A stretch of 59,333 bases of DNA, taken from Rhodanobacteraceae bacterium (GTDB taxonomy: Bacteria; Acidobacteriota; Terriglobia; Terriglobales; Acidobacteriaceae). The stretch's first letter is position 1; each line of letters begins with the position of its first letter. The notes beneath the pieces are model-generated. The model saw only the letters and a list, made by a program, of their open reading frames with translations, did not search any database and had not been told where the DNA came from. Made by a program: the position numbers and the translations under genes. This document shows positions 50,186 through 59,062 of the stretch, one piece after another. Location: assembly GCA_903970285.1 (NCBI GenBank), contig CAJCHN010000004.1:1-59333 (forward strand), written 5' to 3'.

Positions 50186-53100
50186 TTAAGCGCCGGCGGC
50201 CACGTGATGGCGCTGCTGCTCTGCCGCGGCGTGCTGCCCGGCATCAGGTCCGGGGCTGCGGCGGCTGTGCAGAAAGGCGAAGACCGCGGGAACGAAGATG
50301 AGGGTGGCGACCGTGGCCGCACTCAGGCCGCCGATGACCGCGCGTCCCAGCGGCGCGTTTTGTTCCCCGCCTTCGCCCAGGCCCAACGCCATGGGGATCA
50401 TGCCGATGATCATGGCCAATGCCGTCATCATGACGGGCCGGAAGCGCGTACCACCGGCTTCAATGGCGGCCAATACCGCATCTCCATGCTCCGCGAGTCG
50501 CGTGGTGGCGAAGGAGACCACAAGGATCGAGTTTGCGGTCGCCACGCCCATGCACATGATGGCGCCCATCAGCGCCGGCACTGAGAGCGTGGTCCCGGTG
50601 GTGAAGAGGAAGACCACGATGCCCGCAAGCGCCGCGGGCAACGCGGTGATGATGATGAAGGGATCAAGCCAGGATTGGAAGTTGACCACGATCAGCAGGT
50701 AGACCAGCACAATCGCGAAGGCGAGCCCGCCCAGCAGTCCGATGTAGGAGCTGTTCATCGTCTCCACCTGGCCGCGGATGGTGACGAAGTTACCCTTCGG
50801 CAGGTCCTTGCGATGCGCATCGACTACCTTGGTGATGGCGCGGCTGACGCTGCCCAGGTCGCGACCCTGCACGCTGCCGTAAATATCGAGCGTGCGGCGG
50901 ATGTTGTAGTGGGTGATCACCGGCATCTCCGTGGTGCGGGAGATGCTTGCTACATCCGCGAGAATCTCAGGCTGGTTGGCGGTGGGCGAGCTGAGCGGGA
51001 TGTTTTCGAGATCGCTCATGGACTGGATGGTGTATTGCGGAGCTTCGGCGACGATACTGTAGGCGACTCCGTTCTTGGGGTTCAGATAGAACTGCGGGTT
51101 TAGCTGCGAGCTTCCGCTGAGAATGTCGACGAGGCTGCTGCCCACGTTCTGAAAGCTGTATCCGCCCTGCTGCGCCTTGGTGCGATCGACATCGATGGCG
51201 AGCGCTGGATAGTCGTCGGGCTGCTGGATGCGCAGGTCGACCAGCCCGGGAATCTTGTGCAACTCGGTCATGACATCATTGGCCACCTTGCGGTTGCCTT
51301 CGATGTTCGATCCATCGAACATGATGTCGATCGGTGCGGGCAGGCCGAAGTTCAGAATCTGAGTCACGATATCGGATGGGAGGAAGTAAAACGTTGTTCC
51401 GGGGAAGGCGTTCGGCAACACCTCTCGCAGCCTGGCGACGTAGTCCGCGGTGGGATGATGATTTTCCTTCAGGGAGACCAGGATGTCGGCATCACCGGCG
51501 CCATAGAGGCCCGATGTGGCGTGCTGGGTGTTCAAAGTGGAGTAAGGCAGCCCGATGTTGTCCAGGATGTTATCCATCTCGGCCGGCGGCACCACCTGGC
51601 GGACGCGTGCCTCCACCTCGTCGGCGAGCTTTGCCGTCTCCTCAATGCGCAGTCCGTCGCGTGCCCGCATGTGCAGCAGAAACGATCCATTATCCGTGGA
51701 AGGGAAGAAGTTCTGGCCGAGGAAGGGAATCAACAGGAACATCGCCAGGCAGCCGAGCAGGAAGACCGGAACAAAGACAATTCGGAGCGCAATGAGCCGG
51801 GTCAGCAGGTTTTGGTAGCCGGTGCGCACCCGCTCGAACAGGCGCTCGAAGCCGCGCTGAAAGCGGGAGAAGATGTTCTGCGAAGGCACGGCATGGTGGT
51901 CGTGTTTCTTGAGCAGGTACATCGCCAGCGTGGGCACCAGCGTGCGCGAGAGTGCGTAGGAGGCCAGCATGGCGAAGACCACGGCCTCCGCCAGCGGCAC
52001 GAAGAGATAGCGTGCGACGCCCGAGAGGAAGAACATGGGCAGGAAGACAATGCAGATGCAGAGGGTAGAGACCAGCGCCGGAACGGCGATCTGCGCCGCC
52101 CCTTCAAGGATGCCCTCGTGCAGCTCCGCGCCTTCTTCGAGGTAGCGCTCGATGTTCTCGATGGTGACGGTGGCGTCGTCGACCAGGATGCCGACCGCGA
52201 GGGCGAGTCCGCCGAGCGTCATGATGTTAATGGTTTCGCCGAGCAGCCCGAGCACGATGATCGAGGTCAGGATGGAGAGCGGGATCGAGATGGCGATGAT
52301 GAGGGTGGCGCGCCAGCTGCCGAGAAACAGCAGGATCATCAGGCCGGTGAGCACGGCGGCTATGATGGCTTCGCGAATGACGCCCTGCACCGACGCCTTT
52401 ACAAAGATGGCCTGATTCGCCAGCGGCGTCATCTTGAGCGTGGGCGCCTGCGAAAGGATGGCCTTGATGCGGGGCAGTCGGTCCAGCACGCCGCTGACGA
52501 CCGAAAGAGTGGATGCCGTGCCGGACTTCAGCACTACCAGCAAGACGGCGCGTTGACCGTCCTGGCGCACGATGTTGGTCTGGGGGATGCTGCCGTCGGC
52601 CACGGTGGCGACATCGCGCAGATAGATGATGGTGTTGCCAACCTTCTTGACCGGCAGGTTGGCGAGTCCCTGCAGCGTCTGCGGCGAGGAGTTGACCAGG
52701 ATGTCGTACTCATCGCTGCCGATCTTCGCGGTGCCGCCCGGCTGGACGACATTCTGATTCCCCAGCGCGTTGATGATGTCCGACGGAGCGAGCCCGGTAG
52801 ACTGCATCAGCTTGGGATCAAGATTGACCATGATCGAACGCTGCTTGCCGCCGTAAACGTTTGGAACCACGGCACCGGGCACGGTAACGAGCTCCGAACG
52901 GATGACGTTCAGTCCGAAGTCGTTCAGTTGCTGTTCGCTGAGCCCTTGGCCCGACAGTCCGAGCTGAATAATCGGCACCGAGGATGCCGAAAAGTTGATA
53001 ATCTGCGGGGGCAGCGTGCCAGGCGGCAACTGGCGCAGCATGAACTCGGAGGCGGCGGAGACCTGCGAGTTGGCCGTGTCGAGCGAAGCACCGGGTTGCA

Positions 53101-53386
53101 GATACACCTTGATGATGGACTGCCCGCGATAGGTCGTCGATTCGACGTGCTGAATGTTGTCGACCAGGGTGGTCAACGTCTTCTCGAACGGCGTGGTGAG
53201 CCGGCCTTCCAACTCCTCGGGCTCAAGACCCGTGTACTGCCAGGCGATCGACACCACCGGAATATTGATATTCGGGAAAATGTCCGTCGGCGTGCGCAGG
53301 ATGACGACCGGAGCCGCGATCAGGATCAGAATGGCCAGCACGATAAACGTGTAAGGACGGTTCAGCGCAAGTCTTACGATCCACAT
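50186..53386 (-). CDS. RND multidrug efflux permease (HAE1/AcrB-type)
   Basis: 1066 residues, as expected. It opens MWIVRLALNRPYTFIVLAILIL and has FPNINIPVVSIAWQYTGLEPEELE, then the TM4 proton-relay GGLALAVGILVDDATVTIENIERYL with the double Asp, and FLYVPLAEAVV-type helices. The C-terminal half contains the equivalent of the Lys/Thr relay and the FGLPAPIDIMFDG periplasmic loop. It exports small molecules in exchange for protons; substrate unknown. It begins a leftward operon with adaptor, channel and GH28 genes, and a LysR gene is divergent. Confidence 0.95.
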   Translation of the reverse strand: MWIVRLALNRPYTFIVLAILILIAAPVVILRTPTDIFPNINIPVVSIAWQYTGLEPEELEGRLTTPFEKTLTTLVDNIQHVESTTYRGQSIIKVYLQPGASLDTANSQVSAASEFMLRQLPPGTLPPQIINFSASSVPIIQLGLSGQGLSEQQLNDFGLNVIRSELVTVPGAVVPNVYGGKQRSIMVNLDPKLMQSTGLAPSDIINALGNQNVVQPGGTAKIGSDEYDILVNSSPQTLQGLANLPVKKVGNTIIYLRDVATVADGSIPQTNIVRQDGQRAVLLVVLKSGTASTLSVVSGVLDRLPRIKAILSQAPTLKMTPLANQAIFVKASVQGVIREAIIAAVLTGLMILLFLGSWRATLIIAISIPLSILTSIIVLGLLGETINIMTLGGLALAVGILVDDATVTIENIERYLEEGAELHEGILEGAAQIAVPALVSTLCICIVFLPMFFLSGVARYLFVPLAEAVVFAMLASYALSRTLVPTLAMYLLKKHDHHAVPSQNIFSRFQRGFERLFERVRTGYQNLLTRLIALRIVFVPVFLLGCLAMFLLIPFLGQNFFPSTDNGSFLLHMRARDGLRIEETAKLADEVEARVRQVVPPAEMDNILDNIGLPYSTLNTQHATSGLYGAGDADILVSLKENHHPTADYVARLREVLPNAFPGTTFYFLPSDIVTQILNFGLPAPIDIMFDGSNIEGNRKVANDVMTELHKIPGLVDLRIQQPDDYPALAIDVDRTKAQQGGYSFQNVGSSLVDILSGSSQLNPQFYLNPKNGVAYSIVAEAPQYTIQSMSDLENIPLSSPTANQPEILADVASISRTTEMPVITHYNIRRTLDIYGSVQGRDLGSVSRAITKVVDAHRKDLPKGNFVTIRGQVETMNSSYIGLLGGLAFAIVLVYLLIVVNFQSWLDPFIIITALPAALAGIVVFLFTTGTTLSVPALMGAIMCMGVATANSILVVSFATTRLAEHGDAVLAAIEAGGTRFRPVMMTALAMIIGMIPMALGLGEGGEQNAPLGRAVIGGLSAATVATLIFVPAVFAFLHSRRSPGPDAGQHAAAEQQRHHVAAGA

Positions 53387-53486
53387 GGGCGAAACTCCTC
53401 ATTGGGCGGCGTGCGTACACCATAGGATGCCGATCCGATGCGCCGTAACTGTTGGACAGCGCGCGTAGCCTTCAGGTTTCACAGGT

Positions 53487-53511
53487 ATTTCCGACTGCAT
53501 TGAACGGAAAT
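53487..53511. promoter_or_regulatory. Perfect dyad between LysR and RND genes, candidate operator
   Basis: ATTTCCG is followed after 11 bases by its complement CGGAAAT. This fits the T-N11-A rule of LysR-type regulator sites and lies in the 170-base divergent region, about 45 bases before the lysR start. A partial third copy (ATTCCG) follows the right arm. Confidence 0.6.
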
Positions 53512-53556
53512 TCCGATTGCGAGACAATCCTTTGAAAGCTTCTGGGGGCGCAGGGA

Positions 53557-54459
53557 ATGGAGCTACGCCATCTACGATACCTCTGTGCGGTCGCGGAGTA
53601 TGGAACATTTCGCGAGGCCAGCCGGCATCTGCACGTTTCGCAATCGGCCATTTCAGAACAGATTGCGGACCTTGAAGGTGAACTCGGCGGCTCGCTGCTC
53701 GAACGCGGCCAGCGCAGCACGCGCCTGACTGCGCCGGGCCGGGTCTTTCTCGAAGAAGCGAAGAAGACGTTAGCACAGGCCGAACGGGCAGCCGACATGA
53801 TGCGCCGTTCCATGGCCGGACAGGAGGGCTCGCTAGCCATTGGATTCTTTCTGTGGGGTGCGGGAAACTTCTTCGCTTCCATCATCCGGGAGTACCGCAA
53901 GCTGCATCCGGAGGTGAAGCTGACCCTGTTCGAGATGCACGCACAGGTGCAGATGCCGGCGCTGCTCGACCACCGCATCGACGTGGGTTTTACACGGCCG
54001 CTGGAGCCACCCTACGACACCATTCTGAGGGCCGAACTGCTCTACAACGATCCCGTCGTCGCGTTGTTGCCGAAGGATCACCCGCTCACTCGGGGGCCGG
54101 TACAGCTTTCCGCACTGGCCGGAGAGCGCTTTGTCATGTGCGAGAGGGCGATTACCCCGGTGCTGTTCGACTCGGTGGTCGCGCTTTGCTCGTCCGCGGG
54201 GTTCAGTCCCAATATCGTCAACACCTCGCCCAGCTGGCCGGGCGTGCTTACCCTGGTGGCCTCGGGCGAGGGCGTGGCGCTGGTGCCGGCAGGGGTGCAT
54301 CACTTACGCACGCCGGGGCTGGCGTTTGTCGATATCCTGCCGCGAACCACGCATGTGGGTTTGTCCATGGCGTGGCATCCGCAGAACGAAAGCCCGGTGG
54401 TTCGAGATTTCCTGCGTCTGGTGCGGGCGAATCATGACCGGATTCGGAAATCGGCGTAA
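53557..54459 (+). CDS. LysR family transcriptional regulator
   Basis: 300 residues. N-terminal winged helix-turn-helix: LRHLRYLCAVAEYGTFREASRHLHVSQSAISEQIADLE (about 2-40), then a linker helix and a periplasmic-binding-like effector domain starting around residue 90 (SLAIGFFLWGAGNFFASIIREYRK), with EMHAQVQMPALLDHRIDVGFT and YNDPVVALLPKDHPL, typical of LysR C-terminal domains. It probably controls the divergent RND operon through the dyad at 53487-53511, and itself. The effector is unknown. Confidence 0.92.
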   Translation: MELRHLRYLCAVAEYGTFREASRHLHVSQSAISEQIADLEGELGGSLLERGQRSTRLTAPGRVFLEEAKKTLAQAERAADMMRRSMAGQEGSLAIGFFLWGAGNFFASIIREYRKLHPEVKLTLFEMHAQVQMPALLDHRIDVGFTRPLEPPYDTILRAELLYNDPVVALLPKDHPLTRGPVQLSALAGERFVMCERAITPVLFDSVVALCSSAGFSPNIVNTSPSWPGVLTLVASGEGVALVPAGVHHLRTPGLAFVDILPRTTHVGLSMAWHPQNESPVVRDFLRLVRANHDRIRKSA

Positions 54460-54511
54460 GTCGCGGAGCGGACCGCGCAACGCGCTGCTGCATCCGCGCA
54501 CTCGATGGTGC

Positions 54512-56170
54512 TTACGCGTGGAAAGCTTCTACCACCAGCGCTTCATTCCCGCGCAGGCTTCTCCAGCCATCCAGCACCATGCCCTCGGTGTCGAGAAAGG
54601 AACTGAGCAGCACCCTGCCGGGCAGCGCCTCGACCCAGCGAACCTCGTCGGTAAGGTTCAGATGAACCTCAATGCGGTCGGCTTCGTATGTCCGCACATA
54701 ACTGAGCACACCGTCCTCGGCCCGGACATTGGCGACGCTACCCGAGACCAGGGTCTGCGAGGTGCGACGCATCCTGAGCAGACGGCGGTAGAGCGCCAGC
54801 AGGGAACGGGGGTCGGTATCCTCGGTCTCTACCGTGAACCTCGGCCAGTCCCAGACGAGTGGGAGCCAAGTCTTCACGCCGTGAGCGGTAAAGCCGGCAT
54901 TCTCCTGGTTCTGCCACAGCATGGGGGAGCGCTCCGGATCGCGTCCCTGACCGATGCCCGGCTGGTTCTTCTCGGCCGGATCCTGCACGTCCTCCGGCGC
55001 AATCCGCGCGTCCGGCATGCCGAGTTCGTCGCCGTAGTACATGGTCGGCGTGCCCCGCAGCGTCAGCAGCAGGACTGCTGCCACGCGAGCCTGCGCCGCG
55101 CCAATCCGCGACGCGAGCCGCTTCTGATCATGATTGCCCAGCACCCAGTTAGGCCAGGCGCCGGCCGGCAGCGCGGCCTCATAGCGGCGGATCAGGTCCG
55201 CAATCAGCTCTGCCTGCCATTGCGTCTGGATCAGGTGGAAGTTGAACGGCATCTGCGCGCCCAACAAGTGCGGGGTCACCCCACTTTCCGCGGGCGCGGC
55301 CCCGTAGTAGCGGACCAACTCCGGAATTGGCAGATAGATCTCGCCAATCAGCACGCGATCGCCATAGCTGTCGAGCAGCGATCGCATCTCGCGCACGATC
55401 TCCTGCGTCTCCGGCTGGTCGGCGGTGTACTTCGCCTCTACCGACCAAAAGGTGTTGCCGCCTCTATAGTGCGGATTGACCGGGTTGGACCGGAATTGAT
55501 CGTCCTTGATCAGCAGCCAGAGGACGTCCATGCGAAAGCCGTCGACGCCCTTGTCGAGCCAGAAGCGCATGGCGTCGTACATGGCCGCGCGCACCTCGGG
55601 ATTGCGCCAGTTCAGGTCTGGCTGCTGCCGCAGAAAAGAGTGGTAGTAGAACTGGCCGGTGGCTTCATCCCAGGTCCACGCGGTCCCGCCGAAGTTCGAC
55701 ATCCAGTTGTTCGGCACCGAACCATCGGGAGCCGAATCGCGCCACAAATACCAGTTCCGCTTCGGGTTGGTTCGCGAACTGCGCGACTCCAGAAACCAAG
55801 GGTGCTGATCCGAGGTGTGATTCGGCACAAAATCACAAATCAGCTTCAGCCCGCGCTGGTGGATACCGGCCAGCAGCTCGTCAAAGTCCGCAAGCGTGCC
55901 GAAGAGCGGGTCGACACCCGTGTAATCGGCCACGTCGTAGCCGAAGTCCGCCATCGGCGAGGGATAGAACGGCGAGACCCAGACGGCATCGACGCCCAGG
56001 CCGGCGAGATAATCCAGTCGAGCCAGGATGCCGCGCAGATCGCCCACCCCATCCGCGTTCGAATCCTGAAACGAACGCGGATAGACCTGGTAGATCACGC
56101 CGTTGCGCCACCAGACTGCTGCCGTTTCTCTCATGGGCTCTTCGATTTGACTCCCGCCGCCTCGCTCCAT
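54512..56170 (-). CDS. GH13 family alpha-glucosidase (oligo-1,6-glucosidase/neopullulanase-like)
   Basis: 552 residues from ATG 56170, which forms TGATG with the upstream stop; GTG 56173 is possible. The GH13 blocks are complete: WWRNGVIYQVYPRSFQDSNADGVGDL at the N-terminus, DFVPNHTSDQHPWF, GFRMDVLWLL (nucleophile Asp), VLIGEIYLP (acid/base Glu) and WVLGNHDQKRLASRIG (transition-state Asp). It hydrolyses alpha-1,4 or alpha-1,6 glucosidic bonds of oligosaccharides, probably in the cytoplasm because no signal peptide is seen. It overlaps the M28 peptidase gene by one base and is translated after it. Confidence 0.92.
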   Translation of the reverse strand: MERGGGSQIEEPMRETAAVWWRNGVIYQVYPRSFQDSNADGVGDLRGILARLDYLAGLGVDAVWVSPFYPSPMADFGYDVADYTGVDPLFGTLADFDELLAGIHQRGLKLICDFVPNHTSDQHPWFLESRSSRTNPKRNWYLWRDSAPDGSVPNNWMSNFGGTAWTWDEATGQFYYHSFLRQQPDLNWRNPEVRAAMYDAMRFWLDKGVDGFRMDVLWLLIKDDQFRSNPVNPHYRGGNTFWSVEAKYTADQPETQEIVREMRSLLDSYGDRVLIGEIYLPIPELVRYYGAAPAESGVTPHLLGAQMPFNFHLIQTQWQAELIADLIRRYEAALPAGAWPNWVLGNHDQKRLASRIGAAQARVAAVLLLTLRGTPTMYYGDELGMPDARIAPEDVQDPAEKNQPGIGQGRDPERSPMLWQNQENAGFTAHGVKTWLPLVWDWPRFTVETEDTDPRSLLALYRRLLRMRRTSQTLVSGSVANVRAEDGVLSYVRTYEADRIEVHLNLTDEVRWVEALPGRVLLSSFLDTEGMVLDGWRSLRGNEALVVEAFHA

Positions 56171-57660
56171 CACTCTTCCCCGGCGCCCTTATGCCCGGCC
56201 AGCGTCTCCGGCATATCTGCCAGAACATAGGTCATCACGGCCACGCTGGCCACGTTCTTGCGAAACTCCACGGGGTCAACCTTGTCGAGCGTATCGGCTT
56301 CCGTGTGATGCCAGTCGAAGTAGTGCGCGACGGTCGTCATCTCGCCCAGACCGGGAACTCCAGCCGCCATCAGGGGCGATATATCCGATCCTCCTCCGCC
56401 TGGCTTCACCGTGGTCGCGCCCACCGGGCCCAGCAGGGAAGCGATCTCCTGTAGCAGCGCCAGCGAATGAACTTCGCCTTCGCTCAGCGGCGCCGGCGGG
56501 GGAGGTTGCACGCCCGGACGCGCCCGGCGGAAGCCGCTTCCGCCCGAGCTCGCGCCATAGCCGTAGCCAACCGGTGCCTCGGCTCCCCCATCCATCTCCA
56601 GCGCTGCAACATGGTTTCGCAACTGCTCCGGAGTGAGCGCGGCCGCATACGCCGTGCCGCCAGCGCCGCCGTTTTCCTCGTTCACCCAAAAGACCAGCCG
56701 AATCGTTCGCTTAGGCTTCAACCCGGACTTCTGGATCATGTGCATCGCGGCCAGCGTCGCCATGATGCCCGACCCATCGTCCTGCGCCCCCTGGCCCACG
56801 TCCCACGAGTCGATGTGGCCGCCGATCACCACCACCTGCTCGGGGTGCTCCGAACCTACCAGCTCGCCGATCACGTTGGCCGCCGGCACCGGCGCTTCCA
56901 GGTGCGCCTGCATCTGGAAATGCACGCGGACGGGCTTGCCCTCAGCCTGCAGCCGGGCCAGCATCAAGGCATCCTCAATAGAGATCGCGGCCGCCGGAAT
57001 CTTTGGCTGCTTCGCGTCATATTGCAGCGTACCGGTGTGCGGAAGCTGCGCCGCGAGCGGAGTGATCGATCGAACCAGGACGCCGACCGCACCCAGCGCC
57101 GCCGCCTGCGATGCTCCCGCGACCCTGTACATTACGGTTTGCCCGTAGCCCTTGTAGGGCGCGTTGAAGACGACGATTTTGCCCTCGACGCCGGCGCGTC
57201 CCAGCTTCTGCAGCGCGTCGAAGTCGGGAACGACTACCGCATCGGCGGTCAATCCAGCCGGCGGTGTCGCTACGCTCATGCCCAGGCCCAGAAGGTGAAG
57301 CTTCCTGGTGACCGGGGCAACGATCTCTCCGGATTCTTCTCCGCGCACCCAGTGCGGCACTGTCGCAGGCTGGGTATGAACGTTCACCAGCCCTTCCTGC
57401 TTCATGGTGTCGCTAGCCCAGGCGATCGCCCGCAGCAGCGGCTCGGAGCCTGAAATTCGTTTGCCGATGTGGTCGCACAGGTAAGTCAGATCGGCGTAAC
57501 CCTGTTCGTCGGCCAGCGAGCCTGCGATCAACTGATCGGCGGCTGGTTTGTACATGGCCGAAAGAGACGAAGGCCCGCTCTGCGGGAAGGCAGAGCAGGC
57601 TGAAAGGACGAGGCCGCCCAAAAAGGTTCGGCGAATCGCGAGCTGGAACGTGCGCATCAT
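56170..57660 (-). CDS. M28 family metallopeptidase with PA domain, exported
   Basis: 496 residues. Signal peptide at residues 1-26 (LSACSAFPQS). A protease-associated domain lies around 130-260 (FNAPYKGYGQTVMYRVAGAS; IPAAAISIEDA). The M28 zinc core: VVIGGHIDSWDVGQGAQDDGSG, NEENGGAGG, ALEMDGG and WHHTEADTLD contain the His, Asp, Glu, Asp, His ligands of a two-zinc carboxypeptidase Q or aminopeptidase. It acts in the periplasm on peptides. It overlaps the GH13 gene, so both are probably one transcript. Confidence 0.93.
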   Translation of the reverse strand: MMRTFQLAIRRTFLGGLVLSACSAFPQSGPSSLSAMYKPAADQLIAGSLADEQGYADLTYLCDHIGKRISGSEPLLRAIAWASDTMKQEGLVNVHTQPATVPHWVRGEESGEIVAPVTRKLHLLGLGMSVATPPAGLTADAVVVPDFDALQKLGRAGVEGKIVVFNAPYKGYGQTVMYRVAGASQAAALGAVGVLVRSITPLAAQLPHTGTLQYDAKQPKIPAAAISIEDALMLARLQAEGKPVRVHFQMQAHLEAPVPAANVIGELVGSEHPEQVVVIGGHIDSWDVGQGAQDDGSGIMATLAAMHMIQKSGLKPKRTIRLVFWVNEENGGAGGTAYAAALTPEQLRNHVAALEMDGGAEAPVGYGYGASSGGSGFRRARPGVQPPPPAPLSEGEVHSLALLQEIASLLGPVGATTVKPGGGGSDISPLMAAGVPGLGEMTTVAHYFDWHHTEADTLDKVDPVEFRKNVASVAVMTYVLADMPETLAGHKGAGEE

Positions 57661-57711
57661 CTGCGCATCTTCTCATATCCTGCCGATGCTTCCTTGCGTG
57701 AAAGATAAGGC

Positions 57712-57858
57712 TTAGTGACGGTAGTAGTGGTGATGATGATGCCAATGACGATGATGATGGTGGCGTGGTCCCACCCGGACCACCACCTGGGCCTTCGCAG
57801 GCTGAGCAAACGGGAGAGCCAAAACAAGAGCGAGCAGACCGTACACAAACGGTTTCAT
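57712..57858 (-). CDS. Histidine-rich exported peptide (48 aa)
   Basis: A short gene: ATG 57858 to TAA 57712. Residues 1-23 are a signal peptide (MKPFVYGLLALVLALPFAQ then PAKA, cleavage AKA-Q). The mature 25 residues are QVVVRVGPRHHHHRHWHHHH then HYYRH: ten His. Such peptides may bind Zn, Ni or Cu in the periplasm, or be a histidine-rich storage/resistance product; none is proved. It has no strong ribosome binding site. It lies 51 bases upstream of the M28 gene on the same strand and 160 bases from the divergent gnd. The signal peptide with clean codon structure supports it. Confidence 0.65.
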   Translation of the reverse strand: MKPFVYGLLALVLALPFAQPAKAQVVVRVGPRHHHHRHWHHHHHYYRH

Positions 57859-58018
57859 ATCCAGTCGGATTCCAATCCGGCGATCCGGGTTGTCGAGCTT
57901 TTTCCGGTCCTCACAAATCCTTCATTTGACTCTTCGGAACAAAGGGATACTCTAGTGAGCGTCGCCGCAAACAGAGGGCGCAGGAATTCTGGAATCGAGA
58001 GATTCCCAAGGAGCCGCT

Positions 58019-59038
58019 ATGCAGCTTGGAATGATTGGACTGGGACGGATGGGCGGAAATATGGTCAAACGCCTCGCCGCTCATGGACACGATTGCGTCG
58101 TCTTCGACCACTCGCAAAAGACGGTCGAAGAGCTCGCCAAGGAAGACCACATCACGGGCGGCTCCTCGATTGAGGATTTCGTCTCGAAGCTCTCTAAGCC
58201 ACGTGCCATCTGGCTCATGATCCCGGCCGGCTATGTCGACGACACCATCGCCAAGATCGTCCCCCACTTGGAGGCTGACGACATCCTGATCGATGGCGGA
58301 AACTCCTACTATATCGACGACATCCGGCGGGCCAAGGAGCTGACTCCAAAAGGCATTCACTATGTCGACGTGGGCACCAGCGGCGGCGTATGGGGACTGC
58401 AGCGCGGCTACTGCATGATGATCGGCGGCCCGGACGCGGCGGTGAAACTGCTTGATCCAATCTTCAAGACCATCGCGCCAGGCGTGGGAGACGTGCCCAA
58501 GACCGCCGGCCGGGAGAAGCTCGGCACTACCTCGGAGGAAGGCTATCTGCACTGCGGTTCGAACGGCGCCGGCCACTTCGTGAAGATGGTCCACAACGGC
58601 ATCGAATACGGCATGATGGCGGCCTACGCCGAGGGTCTGGGCGTGCTCAAGGCTGCCGGAGTCGGCAAGCACACCGGCGAAATTGACGCGGAAACCACGC
58701 CGCTGCGCGACCCCGAGCACTATATGTACGACTTCGACCTGCCCAACATCACCGAGGTTTGGCGGCGCGGGTCGGTCATCGCCTCCTGGCTGCTCGATCT
58801 GACTGCCGGCGCCCTGGCCTCCGATCCTGAACTGTCGCAGTTCGGCGGGCGCGTCTCCGACTCGGGCGAAGGACGCTGGACCATCAAGGCCGCCATCGAC
58901 GAAGGTGTGCCCACCCCGGTGCTCACCGCGTCGCTCTACTCCCGCTTCAGCTCCCGCGGCGAAGCCGATTACTCCAACAAGGTCCTCTCCGCGATGCGTT
59001 TTGCCTTCGGCGGGCACCTCGAAAAGCCTTCGAAGTAG
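58019..59038 (+). CDS. gnd: 6-phosphogluconate dehydrogenase, decarboxylating (GndA-type)
   Basis: 339 residues, the short bacterial form (type II, as in many actinobacteria and acidobacteria). GMIGLGRMGGNMVKRL is the NAD(P)-binding loop; YVDVGTSGGVWGLQRGYCMMIGG and LHCGSNGAGHFVKMVHNGIEYGMM hold substrate and catalytic Lys/Asn. It oxidises 6-phosphogluconate to ribulose-5-phosphate with CO2 release. AAGGAG precedes the ATG by seven bases. The zwf gene follows after 24 bases, so the oxidative pentose phosphate genes are cotranscribed. Coenzyme (NAD or NADP) cannot be decided from the sequence. Confidence 0.94.
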   Translation: MQLGMIGLGRMGGNMVKRLAAHGHDCVVFDHSQKTVEELAKEDHITGGSSIEDFVSKLSKPRAIWLMIPAGYVDDTIAKIVPHLEADDILIDGGNSYYIDDIRRAKELTPKGIHYVDVGTSGGVWGLQRGYCMMIGGPDAAVKLLDPIFKTIAPGVGDVPKTAGREKLGTTSEEGYLHCGSNGAGHFVKMVHNGIEYGMMAAYAEGLGVLKAAGVGKHTGEIDAETTPLRDPEHYMYDFDLPNITEVWRRGSVIASWLLDLTAGALASDPELSQFGGRVSDSGEGRWTIKAAIDEGVPTPVLTASLYSRFSSRGEADYSNKVLSAMRFAFGGHLEKPSK

Positions 59039-59062
59039 TCGTACCTTGTAAAGGGAGAATCG

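Noticed and set aside
51257-53425. Long open frame (more than 700 codons) on the plus strand antisense to the RND permease
   Set aside because: It mirrors the codon bias of the permease on the opposite strand, has no ribosome binding site and its product is low-complexity and Asp/Arg/Gln-rich; the permease family match is unmistakable.
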